From an uncultured Flavobacteriales bacterium (GTDB lineage: Bacteria; Bacteroidota; Bacteroidia; Flavobacteriales_G; Salibacteraceae), in contig CAJQLE010000005.1 in assembly GCA_905479105.1 (NCBI GenBank), positions 124,001 through 188,000 of the forward strand: a stretch of 64,000 nt of DNA, given 5' to 3'. Positions 52,199 to 61,596 of the stretch are shown piece after piece. The translations under genes were made by a program, and so were the position numbers. Each line of letters opens with the position of its first letter. Position 1 is the first letter of the stretch. The notes beneath the pieces were generated by a model. The model saw only the letters and a list, made by a program, of their open reading frames with translations. It ran no database searches and was not told the DNA's origin.

Positions 52199-54043
52199 TT
52201 ATTTCAAGGTCAACGAAAAACCTAACCTGAACCACCTTCCGGGCATAGATGCATTGGCTGTCTCAACATAATCGGTATTCAAAAGATTGGTGCAATCTAT
52301 CCATACTGCTGCTGTATTGAACGCATATTGAACGCGAGCATCTGCAATCCAATAGCTCTTATATACTGGTCGATCAAGATAACGGCTAGTAAGGCTAAGA
52401 GTAAGTTTATCCTTCAATGAGATGGCGGATTGAATCGTTACTTGATTACGAAGATTACTCAAAGCATATCGAGAAATAGACTCACCTTGACTTTGCAATT
52501 CCATTTCGAGATACGTATAACCAAGGCGCGCCATGTCTAATGTCCAATCGCTATTTCCAATTTTCTGTTTTATCCTTAATTCATAGTTCACTTCCAATCC
52601 AGTTAAAGTTACACCTTCATAATTTTGCGGTTTCCAGGGTTGGGATAGACTATCCCTTACCCAATCGATCAAATCAGCAGCATCTTGGTAAAATCCACTA
52701 ACTTGAATGAAATGTGCCCCCTCTTTTAACTTGAACCCAAGTTCGAAATTGGTGCTGCTCTCTGGCTTTAGATTGGCATTACCAATATTCGTTGGACCCA
52801 CATAGTAAAGATCTGTAAAGGTTGGTACTCTAAAAGATTGACCGACATTTCCAAAGAATGCAAAACTTTCACTTAATTTAAAATTCAATTCGATGGAAGG
52901 AAGCACCTGAGTACCAAAATCACTCGACACATTGATGTATGCTCCTGTATTCAGGGCGAGTCTTTCCTGAAATAACCAAGACCTATTTTCAACGAAAACA
53001 CCAATATTGTCTCTTGTCCACAATCCTAAATTACTGCTATTGATCGCTTCTCTGCGATATTCACTGCCGAGCCCCAATGTTCCATACTTATAAGAATATG
53101 TGCCATGAACCTCAGCTCCTTCCACGTCAGTGCGATGCCTGTTTTGAAAAACAGACGGTGCTTCTCTGAATAAGGTATAAGTGTCAAAATTCTTACGACT
53201 ATAAACTTTGGAATGCAATTTAAATGCGCCCTTCTTTATTGTGTGCTGCACCGCAGTTAAAAACGTATTCACTCGTTCTTCACTAGAAGAGTCAATAGGG
53301 AAAGCATAGAAACCGCTTGCGCCAAAATCATTGCTTACAAAGGAGCCCATCACATTAAAACTTCCAATGTTGGTCTCAGTGACTGATTGATACATCAAGG
53401 TGTGTCTGCTTAAATCTGTATTAGCTCTATAACCCGTGGACTGAATGCGAGATCCGCTTATAAAATGACGAGATTTTTTTGATCCAAAGTGACCAGTAGC
53501 CTTAGTCTCATAACCTCCATAAAATTGATTTGGAAGACTTGAATCATACGCTTGCCCGAGAGAGCCCCCAACTTCCAATTTATTGCTTTCTGCTGGCTCA
53601 GTAATAATATTGATTACCCCACTGAAGGAATTCAATCCATATCTCGAAGCGGCTGGCCCTTTAATCACTTCAATTTGCTTGATGCTGTTCAAGTCTATGC
53701 CCAAATTCATTGCGTGATGCCCTGTTTGAGGATCTGACACTTTAATTCCATTCACCAAAATGAGTGTTTGATCGAAGGTTCCCCCTCGCATACTGACATC
53801 AGCCTGAGCGCCCCATGCTCCTCGATGACGAAAATCCACCCCCGAAATATGCTGAAAAAGATCATTTAGATTTTGCACAGGTAAAGCACTGATCTGCCTC
53901 TTAGTAAGCACTTGCACATTTCGACCAGACTCCATAATTGAAGTTTCGATTCGATTATCTGTAACAACTAGTTCATTCAAGGAATTGGTATCTTGACCGA
54001 AAGAGATAAGGGGCAAGAAAAGAAAGAATAGAATTCTTTTCAT
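52199..54043 (-). CDS. BtuB-like TonB-dependent outer membrane receptor
   Basis: 614 residues, without the CarboxypepD-like domain of the receptor at 3.3 kb. Signal peptide (KRILFFLFLPLISFG), a TonB-box-like LNELVVTDNRI at about 23-33, a plug to about residue 150 (RRGGTFDQTLILVNGIK ... YGLNSFSGVINIITEPA), then a 22-strand-type barrel ending RWFRLGFSLTLK. The size fits the small BtuB/vitamin or siderophore receptor class. No cobalamin riboswitch was found upstream, so the ligand is open. Confidence 0.88.
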   Translation of the reverse strand: MKRILFFLFLPLISFGQDTNSLNELVVTDNRIETSIMESGRNVQVLTKRQISALPVQNLNDLFQHISGVDFRHRGAWGAQADVSMRGGTFDQTLILVNGIKVSDPQTGHHAMNLGIDLNSIKQIEVIKGPAASRYGLNSFSGVINIITEPAESNKLEVGGSLGQAYDSSLPNQFYGGYETKATGHFGSKKSRHFISGSRIQSTGYRANTDLSRHTLMYQSVTETNIGSFNVMGSFVSNDFGASGFYAFPIDSSSEERVNTFLTAVQHTIKKGAFKLHSKVYSRKNFDTYTLFREAPSVFQNRHRTDVEGAEVHGTYSYKYGTLGLGSEYRREAINSSNLGLWTRDNIGVFVENRSWLFQERLALNTGAYINVSSDFGTQVLPSIELNFKLSESFAFFGNVGQSFRVPTFTDLYYVGPTNIGNANLKPESSTNFELGFKLKEGAHFIQVSGFYQDAADLIDWVRDSLSQPWKPQNYEGVTLTGLEVNYELRIKQKIGNSDWTLDMARLGYTYLEMELQSQGESISRYALSNLRNQVTIQSAISLKDKLTLSLTSRYLDRPVYKSYWIADARVQYAFNTAAVWIDCTNLLNTDYVETANASMPGRWFRLGFSLTLK

Positions 54044-54171
54044 TGATTTTTGTTTGGCCGCAAAGATATTTTTTTAGCTCACTTTCCCAACAAATGCGCC
54101 AATAGTATGACTTGCATCATGATTAAACTGATAATATGCACCCATATTTGCCCTCAACATAAAACAAAACT

Positions 54172-55122
54172 ATGAGTCAATCGAGAGAAGAGTTGCTAAC
54201 ACGATTAGAGAAAAAATACGAAAGCATTGGTCAAAAACTAGACACTCATTTGAGCGGGCTATTGCATTCTACTCCAATCACCTATTGGGACTACGTTCAA
54301 ACCGATGCCCTATTAAATCTTCAAACACAACGCACCAATCAACCCGATGAAATGGTGTTTATCATGTATCATCAAGTGAATGAGTTGTTATTTAAGATGA
54401 TTCTTTGGGAAATTGATCAAGTAGCCGAAAACAAAGCTTTGACGGCTGAATTCTTTGCAGAGCGTTTGGGTCGAGTAAGCCGTTATTTTGATGTTTTATC
54501 ATCATCTTTCACTGTCATGGGCGATGGCATGGATGTAGCTCAATACATGAAGTTCAGAGACACACTTACACCTGCAAGTGGATTTCAAAGCGCCCAATAC
54601 CGTATGATTGAATTTGCTTCTACTGAGCTCATCAATTTGATCGACATCCGATTCAGAGCTACGATTGATCGCGACACTCCGTTTAAGCATGCATTCGATC
54701 ACTTGTATTGGCAAGCAGCTGGAAAAGATTACGCTACTGGCAAGAAAAACACTTTACTTCAACTGTTTGAAGAACGCTATATGGACGATTTCATATTGTT
54801 TATGCAGCGATACAACACATTGAATCTCTGGAGTAAGTTTCAAGAACTCCCAAAGGAAGACCAAGAAAATGTTGAACTGCGCAACGCCATGCGCCACTAT
54901 GACCACACCGTGAATGTGAAATGGGTGATGGCGCATTATGATGCTGCTGGGAAATACCTGAACAGCGGAAAAGAAAAAGCAGAGGCTACAGGTGGAAGCG
55001 ATTGGCAGAAATATATGCACCCACGCTATCAAAAGCGGATTTTCTTCCCTGGATTATGGTCAGAGGAGGAATTAAGTAATTGGGGAATTGACAACTTTGA
55101 AACGATCAAAATAATAAAGTAA
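54172..55122 (+). CDS. Tryptophan 2,3-dioxygenase family haem protein
   Basis: 316 residues. Family blocks: YWDYVQTDALLNLQTQ and DEMVFIMYHQVNELLFKMILWEID (active-site His67), FRDTLTPASGFQSAQYR (128-144), and a TGGS loop (273-276) preceded by a candidate haem ligand H255. The bacterial TDO core is recognisable, but the C-terminal region (KEKAEATGGSDWQKYMHP) is divergent, so the exact substrate is less certain than the fold. The enzyme would open the indole ring to N-formylkynurenine. No kynurenine genes are adjacent. Confidence 0.85.
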   Translation: MSQSREELLTRLEKKYESIGQKLDTHLSGLLHSTPITYWDYVQTDALLNLQTQRTNQPDEMVFIMYHQVNELLFKMILWEIDQVAENKALTAEFFAERLGRVSRYFDVLSSSFTVMGDGMDVAQYMKFRDTLTPASGFQSAQYRMIEFASTELINLIDIRFRATIDRDTPFKHAFDHLYWQAAGKDYATGKKNTLLQLFEERYMDDFILFMQRYNTLNLWSKFQELPKEDQENVELRNAMRHYDHTVNVKWVMAHYDAAGKYLNSGKEKAEATGGSDWQKYMHPRYQKRIFFPGLWSEEELSNWGIDNFETIKIIK

Positions 55123-55208
55123 GTAGCTCTAAATTTTGCTTCTAGTTTTAATTTATCGCTTTCAAATCCGATTGAATTTGATTGAGCTTGCTATATTGCC
55201 GCCCAATC

Positions 55209-56597
55209 ATGCATATACACCAACCTCTTCTAACAAATGATGCCACTGTCCTAGGAATTTTAATGGGACTTCTTGGCGTCATCTTTTATACAAACTCTAT
55301 TAAAACAGGCGCTTGGGGTAAGTTCTACACCTATGTTCCTGCATTGCTCCTTTGTTACTTCTTGCCGAGTGTTTTCACTTCTTTAGGTATCATAGCGCCA
55401 AGCTGGTATGATCTTTCAGCGTTGGCTGATCATTTGGTAGGTTTAGGATACTCATTGCCGCAAAACTGGTCTGCAAAAGATCTTCAAGCTGGAGCAGAAT
55501 CTTTGGGTTTAGAAGTGGAAGACTTGAGCGCTTTTAAGCGTGAATCAAAATTATACTTCGTGGCTTCTCGCTACTTTTTGCCTGCTAGTTTAGTGCTACT
55601 GACGCTCAGTATTAGTATAAAAGAATTGGTTAAGCTAGGGCCAAAGGCATTGGTCATGTTCGTTACAGGAACGGTAGGAGTAGTTATTGGTGGACCGCTG
55701 GCAATTTTGGCATTCTCCTTCATTGCGCCTGACGTAGTCGGAGGAGTCGGTCCAGAAGCCGTATGGAGAGGAATGACCACTGTTGCAGGAAGCTGGATAG
55801 GAGGAGGTGCCAATCAAGCAGCCATGTTTGAAGTATTTGAACCAAGCTCTAAACTCTATTCTATGATGATTACAGTAGATGTGATCGTGGCAGAAATATG
55901 GATGGCTGTATTGCTCTTTGGTGTGGGTAAAGCAGAAATGATTGATCGATTTTTCAAGGCTGATGCGAGCAGCGTTGAAAATCTTAAAAACAAGATGCAT
56001 GAATTCAGTCAAAAAATGGCCCGTATTCCAAGTATGACTGACTTGTTCATCATTTTAGGAATAGCACTATTAGCTACAGGAGCATCACATCTTTTAGCCG
56101 ATAATCTAGCTCCTTACATCGCTGAGAATCTTCCTTTCCTCAAGAAATTCAGTCTTGACTCTAAATTCTTTTGGCTCATTGTTCTAGCTACCACATTCGG
56201 GCTCATCTTCAGTTTTACTAAACTTAAAAACTATGAAGGTGCTGGAGCATCTAAAATTGGAGGTGTTTTTATTTACTTCTTGGTAGCGACAATTGGAATG
56301 AAAATGAATGTAATGGAGATCTTTTCTAATCCAGCTATTTTCTTAGTAGGACTGCTTTGGATGGCCATTCATGTCGTTCTGCTGATTATAGTGGCGAAGC
56401 TTATTCGCGCCCCATTCTTTTTCTTAGCGGTAGGCTCTAAAGCGAATATTGGTGGAGCTGCTTCAGCACCTGTGGTTGCAGCTGCATTTCATCCATCATT
56501 GGCTCCTGTTGGAGTATTATTGGCCGTACTTGGATATGCTTTAGGAACATATGGAGCCTACATCTGTGGACTTCTTATGCAAGCGGTTGCACCCTAA
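55209..56597 (+). CDS. DUF819 family integral membrane protein
   Basis: 462 residues from ATG 55209; the frame is open from a TTG at 55182, which is less likely. About eleven membrane helices, with glycine-rich signature stretches VGPEAVWRGMTTVAGSWIGGGANQAAMFEVF and 'GSKANIGGAASAPVVAAAFHPSLAPVGVLLAVLGYALGTYGAY' (DUF819/YjcL-like; shortened here to the key blocks GGGANQAAMFE and GGAASAPVVAAAF). Probably a carrier for a small organic solute. Converges with the DnaJ-like gene, overlapping four bases. Confidence 0.87.
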   Translation: MHIHQPLLTNDATVLGILMGLLGVIFYTNSIKTGAWGKFYTYVPALLLCYFLPSVFTSLGIIAPSWYDLSALADHLVGLGYSLPQNWSAKDLQAGAESLGLEVEDLSAFKRESKLYFVASRYFLPASLVLLTLSISIKELVKLGPKALVMFVTGTVGVVIGGPLAILAFSFIAPDVVGGVGPEAVWRGMTTVAGSWIGGGANQAAMFEVFEPSSKLYSMMITVDVIVAEIWMAVLLFGVGKAEMIDRFFKADASSVENLKNKMHEFSQKMARIPSMTDLFIILGIALLATGASHLLADNLAPYIAENLPFLKKFSLDSKFFWLIVLATTFGLIFSFTKLKNYEGAGASKIGGVFIYFLVATIGMKMNVMEIFSNPAIFLVGLLWMAIHVVLLIIVAKLIRAPFFFLAVGSKANIGGAASAPVVAAAFHPSLAPVGVLLAVLGYALGTYGAYICGLLMQAVAP

Positions 56598-57427
56598 AAA
56601 ATGAGAAAGCTGGCGATAAAAATGATCACGCCATATCGAGCAAATGCTCCTGCAGAATAAAATACAGCGCTCGGTCTATCTACAAAAAGGATAAGCACCG
56701 GAACCATAATGAAAAGAATGAAAAACAGGTATGGAGGCTTGTTGAATCCGCTCATAGAAAACTCCTTGAAGTTTCTATTGACGACATGAATTTCAGGAAC
56801 ATCCCGAAAAATCATAGTTTCAGCTAGACTCACGTAGGAGGCTACTGAAATATTATTGGCCGGACGCGAACCTAGAATAACGCTGCTGCCATCTTTAAAG
56901 TCAATGGAATAACCTGTAATCACTTCCACACCAAAAGCCTCAATGGTAACTGGTGTTTTAGAAACCACAAAACCAGAATGAACAATATTGACGGTGAACG
57001 CATCAATCAACATTAAGATGATGAAGATCAATGAGAAGTAACTCATAGACATTGTCCATGGATAATATATAGTGCGCTTAAACCTGGCAAAATGCTTAGC
57101 ATCGAGCTGCACCCTCATTTCTTCATAACGCTTGATCTTCTCTCGCGCCCTGCTCATTGCCTGTTGCTTGCTTATCTTTTCTTTATCACGATCCCTCGAC
57201 CTTCTCTCTTTCTTATGGAGTATTGGTTCTTGATTAAAGGTGCGATCTGCAGTAAGGATAATGTCATAAGCCTTCTTGATGAGTATAAATTTCTCTCCCG
57301 CTCCTGGCTTAGAATTTAAGTCGGGATGATAACGCAGCGCTAATCTTCTGTAGGACTTTTTTACCTGCTCTAGACTTGCATCAGGAGAAAGTTCCATTAT
57401 TTCATATGCCTTTCGAAAACGTTCCAT
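56594..57427 (-). CDS. DnaJ-domain membrane protein
   Basis: 277 residues. An N-terminal J domain (residues 5-62) has the HPD motif at 34-36 (LRYHPDLNSKPG). A basic, charged stretch follows (KKERRSRDRDKEKISKQQ). Then come three or four hydrophobic helices (YFSLIFIILMLIDAF, FLFILFIMVPVLILFV, AFARYGVIIFIASFLIF). It should recruit an Hsp70 to the inner membrane. The client is unknown; no DnaK gene is nearby. Confidence 0.85.
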   Translation of the reverse strand: MERFRKAYEIMELSPDASLEQVKKSYRRLALRYHPDLNSKPGAGEKFILIKKAYDIILTADRTFNQEPILHKKERRSRDRDKEKISKQQAMSRAREKIKRYEEMRVQLDAKHFARFKRTIYYPWTMSMSYFSLIFIILMLIDAFTVNIVHSGFVVSKTPVTIEAFGVEVITGYSIDFKDGSSVILGSRPANNISVASYVSLAETMIFRDVPEIHVVNRNFKEFSMSGFNKPPYLFFILFIMVPVLILFVDRPSAVFYSAGAFARYGVIIFIASFLIF

Positions 57428-57506
57428 CTATTACTAAAACGAAAATAAGACGACTATGGTTGACAATAACATTTTCAAAATGAGAATGCGGAAGTAACTT
57501 TGTGCC

Positions 57507-58049
57507 ATGCAATCGGATTTCAAACCAGGTGACCGTGTGAGGCTTTTAGACCAAGAAGGCGAAGGCGTAGTATGTGATGCAATCGGGACGAGGATCGTAA
57601 TAGACCTTGACGGAATGGAAATGACCTACGATGCTTCAGAACTTGTTGTCGTGAAGTATGATGATTTGGTAGATCATAAAATTGAATCAAAAGACGTCAG
57701 CGTCAAGGACAAGGAAATAAGAACGCAAGGAAAAACCAAATTGAAAGATCTAGAGGAAGTGACTCAGGCGGTATACGAGCTCGACCTTCACATCCATGAG
57801 TTGTTGGACCATTACAAAAACATGACCAATGGAGAGATCTTACAACATCAAATGCGCTGTTGCAGGCAGTTTATGCGTGAAGCAATTGACAAACGTTACC
57901 ATAAAGTCGTTTTGATTCATGGTGTAGGTGAAGGCGTTTTGCGAACTGAAATACATCATTACTTGGACACGCTTCAGCGCATTGAGTACCACGATGCATC
58001 TTACCGTATATACGGTTATGGCGCCACAGAGGTGATCATCCATCGATGA
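57507..58049 (+). CDS. Smr-domain protein
   Basis: 180 residues. The N-terminal 50 residues resemble a small KOW/SH3-like barrel (FKPGDRVRLLDQEGEGVV). The C-terminal Smr domain has ELDLHIHELL (91-100) and the catalytic-type VLIHGVGEGVLR (134-145, H137). Smr domains act as DNA or RNA endonucleases; free-standing Smr proteins of this type in Bacteroidota are uncharacterised but resemble ribosome-rescue nucleases. It precedes the RNase P RNA gene by 18 bases. Confidence 0.88.
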   Translation: MQSDFKPGDRVRLLDQEGEGVVCDAIGTRIVIDLDGMEMTYDASELVVVKYDDLVDHKIESKDVSVKDKEIRTQGKTKLKDLEEVTQAVYELDLHIHELLDHYKNMTNGEILQHQMRCCRQFMREAIDKRYHKVVLIHGVGEGVLRTEIHHYLDTLQRIEYHDASYRIYGYGATEVIIHR

Positions 58050-58068
58050 ATTAGAGATACATTCGCAG

Positions 58069-58428
58069 CGAAATCGTTCTGTCGCTCTCAAAGACTTCGG
58101 TCAATGAGGGAGGAAAGTCCGGACAGCATAGAGCACTGCACCTTGAGAAACTGAGGGTGTCGGTTGAGGAATCTCCGATATCAGAAAGTGCCACAGAAAA
58201 TAAACAGCCTATGTTTTGGTTTCGACCAAAGCAGGTGATGGTGAAAACGTGAGGTAAGAGCTCACGCACTTTGCTGGCAACAGCACTTTGGGTAAACCTT
58301 GCAGGCTGCAAGACCATGTAAACCTAGGCTTGAGAGCTGCTCGCTCGATCTGGGAGGGTAGGTCGCATAGATAAATGGCAGAACATCATCTTAGGATGAG
58401 GACAGAATCCGGCTTATAGATTTCATCA
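58069..58428 (+). ncRNA. rnpB: RNase P RNA (bacterial type A)
   Basis: The conserved GAGGAAAGTCCGGACAGC core (58106-58123) and the matching 3' GACAGAATCCGGCTTAT (58401-58417) are diagnostic. The P1 helix can form between GAAATC (58070-58075) and GATTTC (58419-58424). Other conserved parts are AGTGCCACAGAAA, GTGAAAACGTGAGGTAAGAGCTCACG and the GGGTAAACC loop. A TACATTCG -7 element (58058-58065) lies just before the 5' end and an intrinsic terminator follows. It is the ribozyme that matures tRNA 5' ends with the RnpA protein. Confidence 0.97.
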
Positions 58429-58452
58429 GGCTACCTTCGGGTAGCCTTTTTT
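58429..58452 (+). terminator. rnpB intrinsic terminator
   Basis: GGCTACC (58429-58435), TTCG tetraloop, GGTAGCC (58440-58446), then TTTTTT. Strong and specific to the plus strand. Confidence 0.92.
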
Positions 58453-58453
58453 A

Positions 58454-60496
58454 TTAGTCGTAGCTGATGCGCTGATGAAAGATTCCTTTTATCGCAGCCT
58501 TCAACACACTCTTGGCTATCGTAATATCCTTAAACGTAATTGGCGCTTCGGTAAACTGACCGTCATCTTTCTGACCATCAATGATCATATCAACCAATCG
58601 CTCTAAACTTTCGTGATCATACTTTTTCAAGCTGCGAGATGCTGCTTCAACAGAATCAGCCATCATTAATATTGCCTGCTCTTTAGTACTCGGGCGCGGT
58701 CCGGGATAGGTGAATGTAGCCTCGTCAGCATCAGGATTCGCATCTAAAGCGCGCTTATAAAAATACCTCGCCTTGCTTGTGCCGTGATGTGTTTGAATAA
58801 ACTGAATGATGTCAATCGGAATATTAAACTGCAGGGCTTTTTCGATTCCTTGGCGCACATGATCAATAATGATTTGCGCACTTTCCTGCGGCTCTAAATC
58901 ATCATGAGGATTGTTATCAGGTAATTGATTTTCAATGAAAAACTGTGGCTCATTCATCTTACCAATATCATGATACATGGCCGCTGTGCGCAACAGCACT
59001 GAGTTTCCTCCAATCTTTGAGGAAATCTTTTCAGCCAAATTTGCTACTTGCATTGAGTGCTGGAAGGTGCCGGGAGCTTTCACAGCCAACTCTTTGAGTA
59101 AGGGCTGATTGCTGTCTGAAAGCTCTAGCAGTGTAGTTTCTGAAGTGTAACCGAATACTTTCTCTACCACATAAATCAGCGGAAACACCATCATACAAAG
59201 CAATCCATTGATGGCAAACCAACCGAAATTGGCGGTGATAATACCATTCATACTACCATTTTGAGCGACCGAAATAGCCATATAGATGACAGAATAGCCT
59301 AAGAAAACCAGCATTGCTGTGCCTAGCATGCGTGAACGTTTCACCGATGAAGATTGATAGAGAGTGGCAAAGGATATCGCGCTCATCTGCACCAAAATAT
59401 ATTCGAGCGGATTAGAAGAAAACAAAGCCACCATCAATATGAGAATAAGGAAACTGAAGATGGAAACCCTAAAATCAAAAAACATGCGCAGCAAGAGCGG
59501 TGCAATTCCTATGGGAATGATATACATCGAAACTGCATTGCTTGAATACGCAATGGCACTCATGGCAAAACCCAAGGTGACAAGCGACAACGAAAGCGTA
59601 ATAGGACGCGGATCATTGAACAAACGCGTTTGATTCATGTAAATGAATAACGCCAGCAATCCAAGTAAAATGGTAACGATGGCCATCTGCCCTATTAATG
59701 ACCATTGAAATCCGGTAACCGACATTGTTCGCTCTGCAAATTCTTTTTCAAGGCTCGCTAGTACTTTATATCGCTCGTTATTCACGATCTCGCCTCTATC
59801 GATGATGGATTGTCCCTTATTCACCTTGCCTTCAATCTCGATGATATCTGCATAACCATTCTCAATCAAAAGCTCTGTGAGGCTATCATTATAGGCCGCA
59901 TTAGAAACCAGATTTTCGGTAATAATGCGCATCACAATCGGAGCACAATGGCTATCGGCTTCTATTTCCACCATACCAGCCATATAGTCAAATACCATAT
60001 TGATGTTGAGTGCATCGCCATAAGAAATGGATGTGAGGTTTCCACCTCTGTCAATGAAAATCAGATCGAAACGAGATAAGTTCCGGGTTTGTTCTCCACG
60101 TTGGATGATTCCAGTGCTAAGCCATTCACCTATCAATTCTGTACTACTTTTTCGAATGGAATCGCACGCATAATTGCTGTCAACGCTGAGCTCCCATGCA
60201 TCATCAATTCTTGAGAGCATTTGTTCATTAAACGCTTGATCTATCGAAAATACGGGGGCTTGATTAGACGTAATCTCCTCCTTTGCTTGGGTAATTTCTT
60301 CGGCTGATTTATGTATGCCAAAATCGAACGGAGCAAATAATTTGTCATGCTTCCAAGGTTGATTCAATTGATACTCATAGCGGATCATTCCTTCGTTTGG
60401 AAAGAATAAAAACACCACCAATAATGTCAATATGAATGCAACGATGCGTTGTATCAACGCAAAGTTTTTGAACCGATCTTTAAAGTTGTACTTCAC
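58454..60496 (-). CDS. 7TM receptor with HD domain, PgpH-like c-di-AMP phosphodiesterase
   Basis: 680 residues, starting with GTG at 60496. One N-terminal helix (ALIQRIVAFILTLLVVFLFF), a 7TMR-HDED extracellular region (about 50-265), seven membrane helices (about 270-450) and a cytoplasmic HD domain whose metal pair is H509-D510 (YHDIGKMNEP), with HHGTSKARYFY further on. These enzymes degrade cyclic di-AMP. In some Bacteroidota they tune osmolyte balance and envelope stress. The gene ends one base after the rnpB terminator. Confidence 0.93.
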   Translation of the reverse strand: MKYNFKDRFKNFALIQRIVAFILTLLVVFLFFPNEGMIRYEYQLNQPWKHDKLFAPFDFGIHKSAEEITQAKEEITSNQAPVFSIDQAFNEQMLSRIDDAWELSVDSNYACDSIRKSSTELIGEWLSTGIIQRGEQTRNLSRFDLIFIDRGGNLTSISYGDALNINMVFDYMAGMVEIEADSHCAPIVMRIITENLVSNAAYNDSLTELLIENGYADIIEIEGKVNKGQSIIDRGEIVNNERYKVLASLEKEFAERTMSVTGFQWSLIGQMAIVTILLGLLALFIYMNQTRLFNDPRPITLSLSLVTLGFAMSAIAYSSNAVSMYIIPIGIAPLLLRMFFDFRVSIFSFLILILMVALFSSNPLEYILVQMSAISFATLYQSSSVKRSRMLGTAMLVFLGYSVIYMAISVAQNGSMNGIITANFGWFAINGLLCMMVFPLIYVVEKVFGYTSETTLLELSDSNQPLLKELAVKAPGTFQHSMQVANLAEKISSKIGGNSVLLRTAAMYHDIGKMNEPQFFIENQLPDNNPHDDLEPQESAQIIIDHVRQGIEKALQFNIPIDIIQFIQTHHGTSKARYFYKRALDANPDADEATFTYPGPRPSTKEQAILMMADSVEAASRSLKKYDHESLERLVDMIIDGQKDDGQFTEAPITFKDITIAKSVLKAAIKGIFHQRISYD

Positions 60497-60519
60497 TTAG
60501 GCGAATGTAATATTCCTCA

Positions 60520-61443
60520 CTAGAAGAGTGCACTTAGAAATCCTAAAATAAACGCCAGCATAACAGTTACACCTGCTACTAATACTGGAGAAAAAAGAAT
60601 AGTCAACAATCTAAAAGTATCGACAAAATTCCCGCTGTGAGTTAATATGTTAAGAACCATGGCAGACCAATAAGCCATCAAGTATAAGCTCCCAATAATT
60701 AAGACCATGATCGCCCAAAGCAAAATGTATTTCATGCTAATAAATAGTAGAATTCCTACGAGAAAAATTATGATGGAAAGGAGGCTAAACAGAGCTAACA
60801 GACGTACACTTCGCTTTGACCATATGTTCAGCTTTACCATTCGTTCTTCGCTGAAAATTGAACGCCCTCGACTTAAAGCAATGTGTTCAACGAGGTAGAG
60901 AGCACTTAATACTATTGGAATCGGCAGAATAAAAATGCCAATTATTACCACGAGGAATGGGAAATCAATAAAGACCAAAGCACCAAGCAACAAGGAAGTC
61001 AACAACAGCAGAAAACTACCAAACCAAGCCCAAAATCGTATTAAATTCTTGCGTATTTTCTCTCGATCGCTCGGTTCTTCTTTGTCTGCAATTATGCTTG
61101 ATTCTTGAGTTTTATTCTCGGATTTGCCAAGAATAATTGCTTCAAAGCTTTCCTCTTTTGGCCGAGAGAAATATTTCATGATCAGAAGTTTAGGCTTCTT
61201 AAAAACCTGTTGTTTTTGAACAACCTCATTGTTTATGTTCTCTGAAGGACCTCTATTCGGAGTTTTCGCACTGAGCACAAATGTGTCTTCAAGCTTCTTT
61301 TTCTTGGCAATGTCAAAATGGAAACCTTTACGGTATTTTCTTTTCTGAAACCATCCGTTTGAAGCAACATCTGCCGATGGTTTGCATGAGGCAAGTATGA
61401 AAACCCCAATTATGAATATCCCGAATAAACTAGTGTTTCTCAA
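60520..61443 (-). CDS. Lipoprotein-signal protein with basic motif and four or five membrane helices
   Basis: 307 residues. Lipobox LASC puts lipid Cys at residue 20, followed by WFQKRKYRKGFHFDIAKKKK, a basic motif seen in many short Bacteroidota lipoproteins. Then come a 90-residue hydrophilic linker and about five hydrophobic helices (WAWFGSFLLLLTSLLLGALVF, LVVIIGIFILPIPIVLSALY, LLALFSLLSIIIFLVGILLF, YILLWAIMVLIIGSLYLM, LVAGVTVMLAFILGFLSALF). A lipidated N-terminus combined with multiple membrane spans is uncommon. Function unknown. Confidence 0.7.
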   Translation of the reverse strand: MRNTSLFGIFIIGVFILASCKPSADVASNGWFQKRKYRKGFHFDIAKKKKLEDTFVLSAKTPNRGPSENINNEVVQKQQVFKKPKLLIMKYFSRPKEESFEAIILGKSENKTQESSIIADKEEPSDREKIRKNLIRFWAWFGSFLLLLTSLLLGALVFIDFPFLVVIIGIFILPIPIVLSALYLVEHIALSRGRSIFSEERMVKLNIWSKRSVRLLALFSLLSIIIFLVGILLFISMKYILLWAIMVLIIGSLYLMAYWSAMVLNILTHSGNFVDTFRLLTILFSPVLVAGVTVMLAFILGFLSALF

Positions 61444-61518
61444 TCCACTGATTTTTTTAATCCTTTCGCAAGGATATAAAATTCAGTTTACTGCAATCTA
61501 CAGGTTCTCGCAATCTCC

Positions 61519-61549
61519 TTTCCGATCCGCCTCGCGATTCTTACCTTTG
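61519..61549 (+). promoter_or_regulatory. Candidate promoter of the thiolase gene
   Basis: TTTC (61519-61522), 19 bases, TACCTTTG (61542-61549): a near-consensus Bacteroidota promoter with about 40 bases of leader before ATG 61597. Confidence 0.45.
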
Positions 61550-61596
61550 AGGCCCTTTAAAACAGAACAAAGTTCACAAACTATAAATAGATCAAA

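Noticed and set aside
54044-54171. Cobalamin riboswitch for the BtuB-like receptor
   Set aside because: The 5' region contains no recognisable B12-box or long structured leader; the gap is only 128 bases.
58051-58317. Minus-strand open frame across the RNase P region
   Set aside because: It overlaps highly conserved rnpB core elements and has no protein features.
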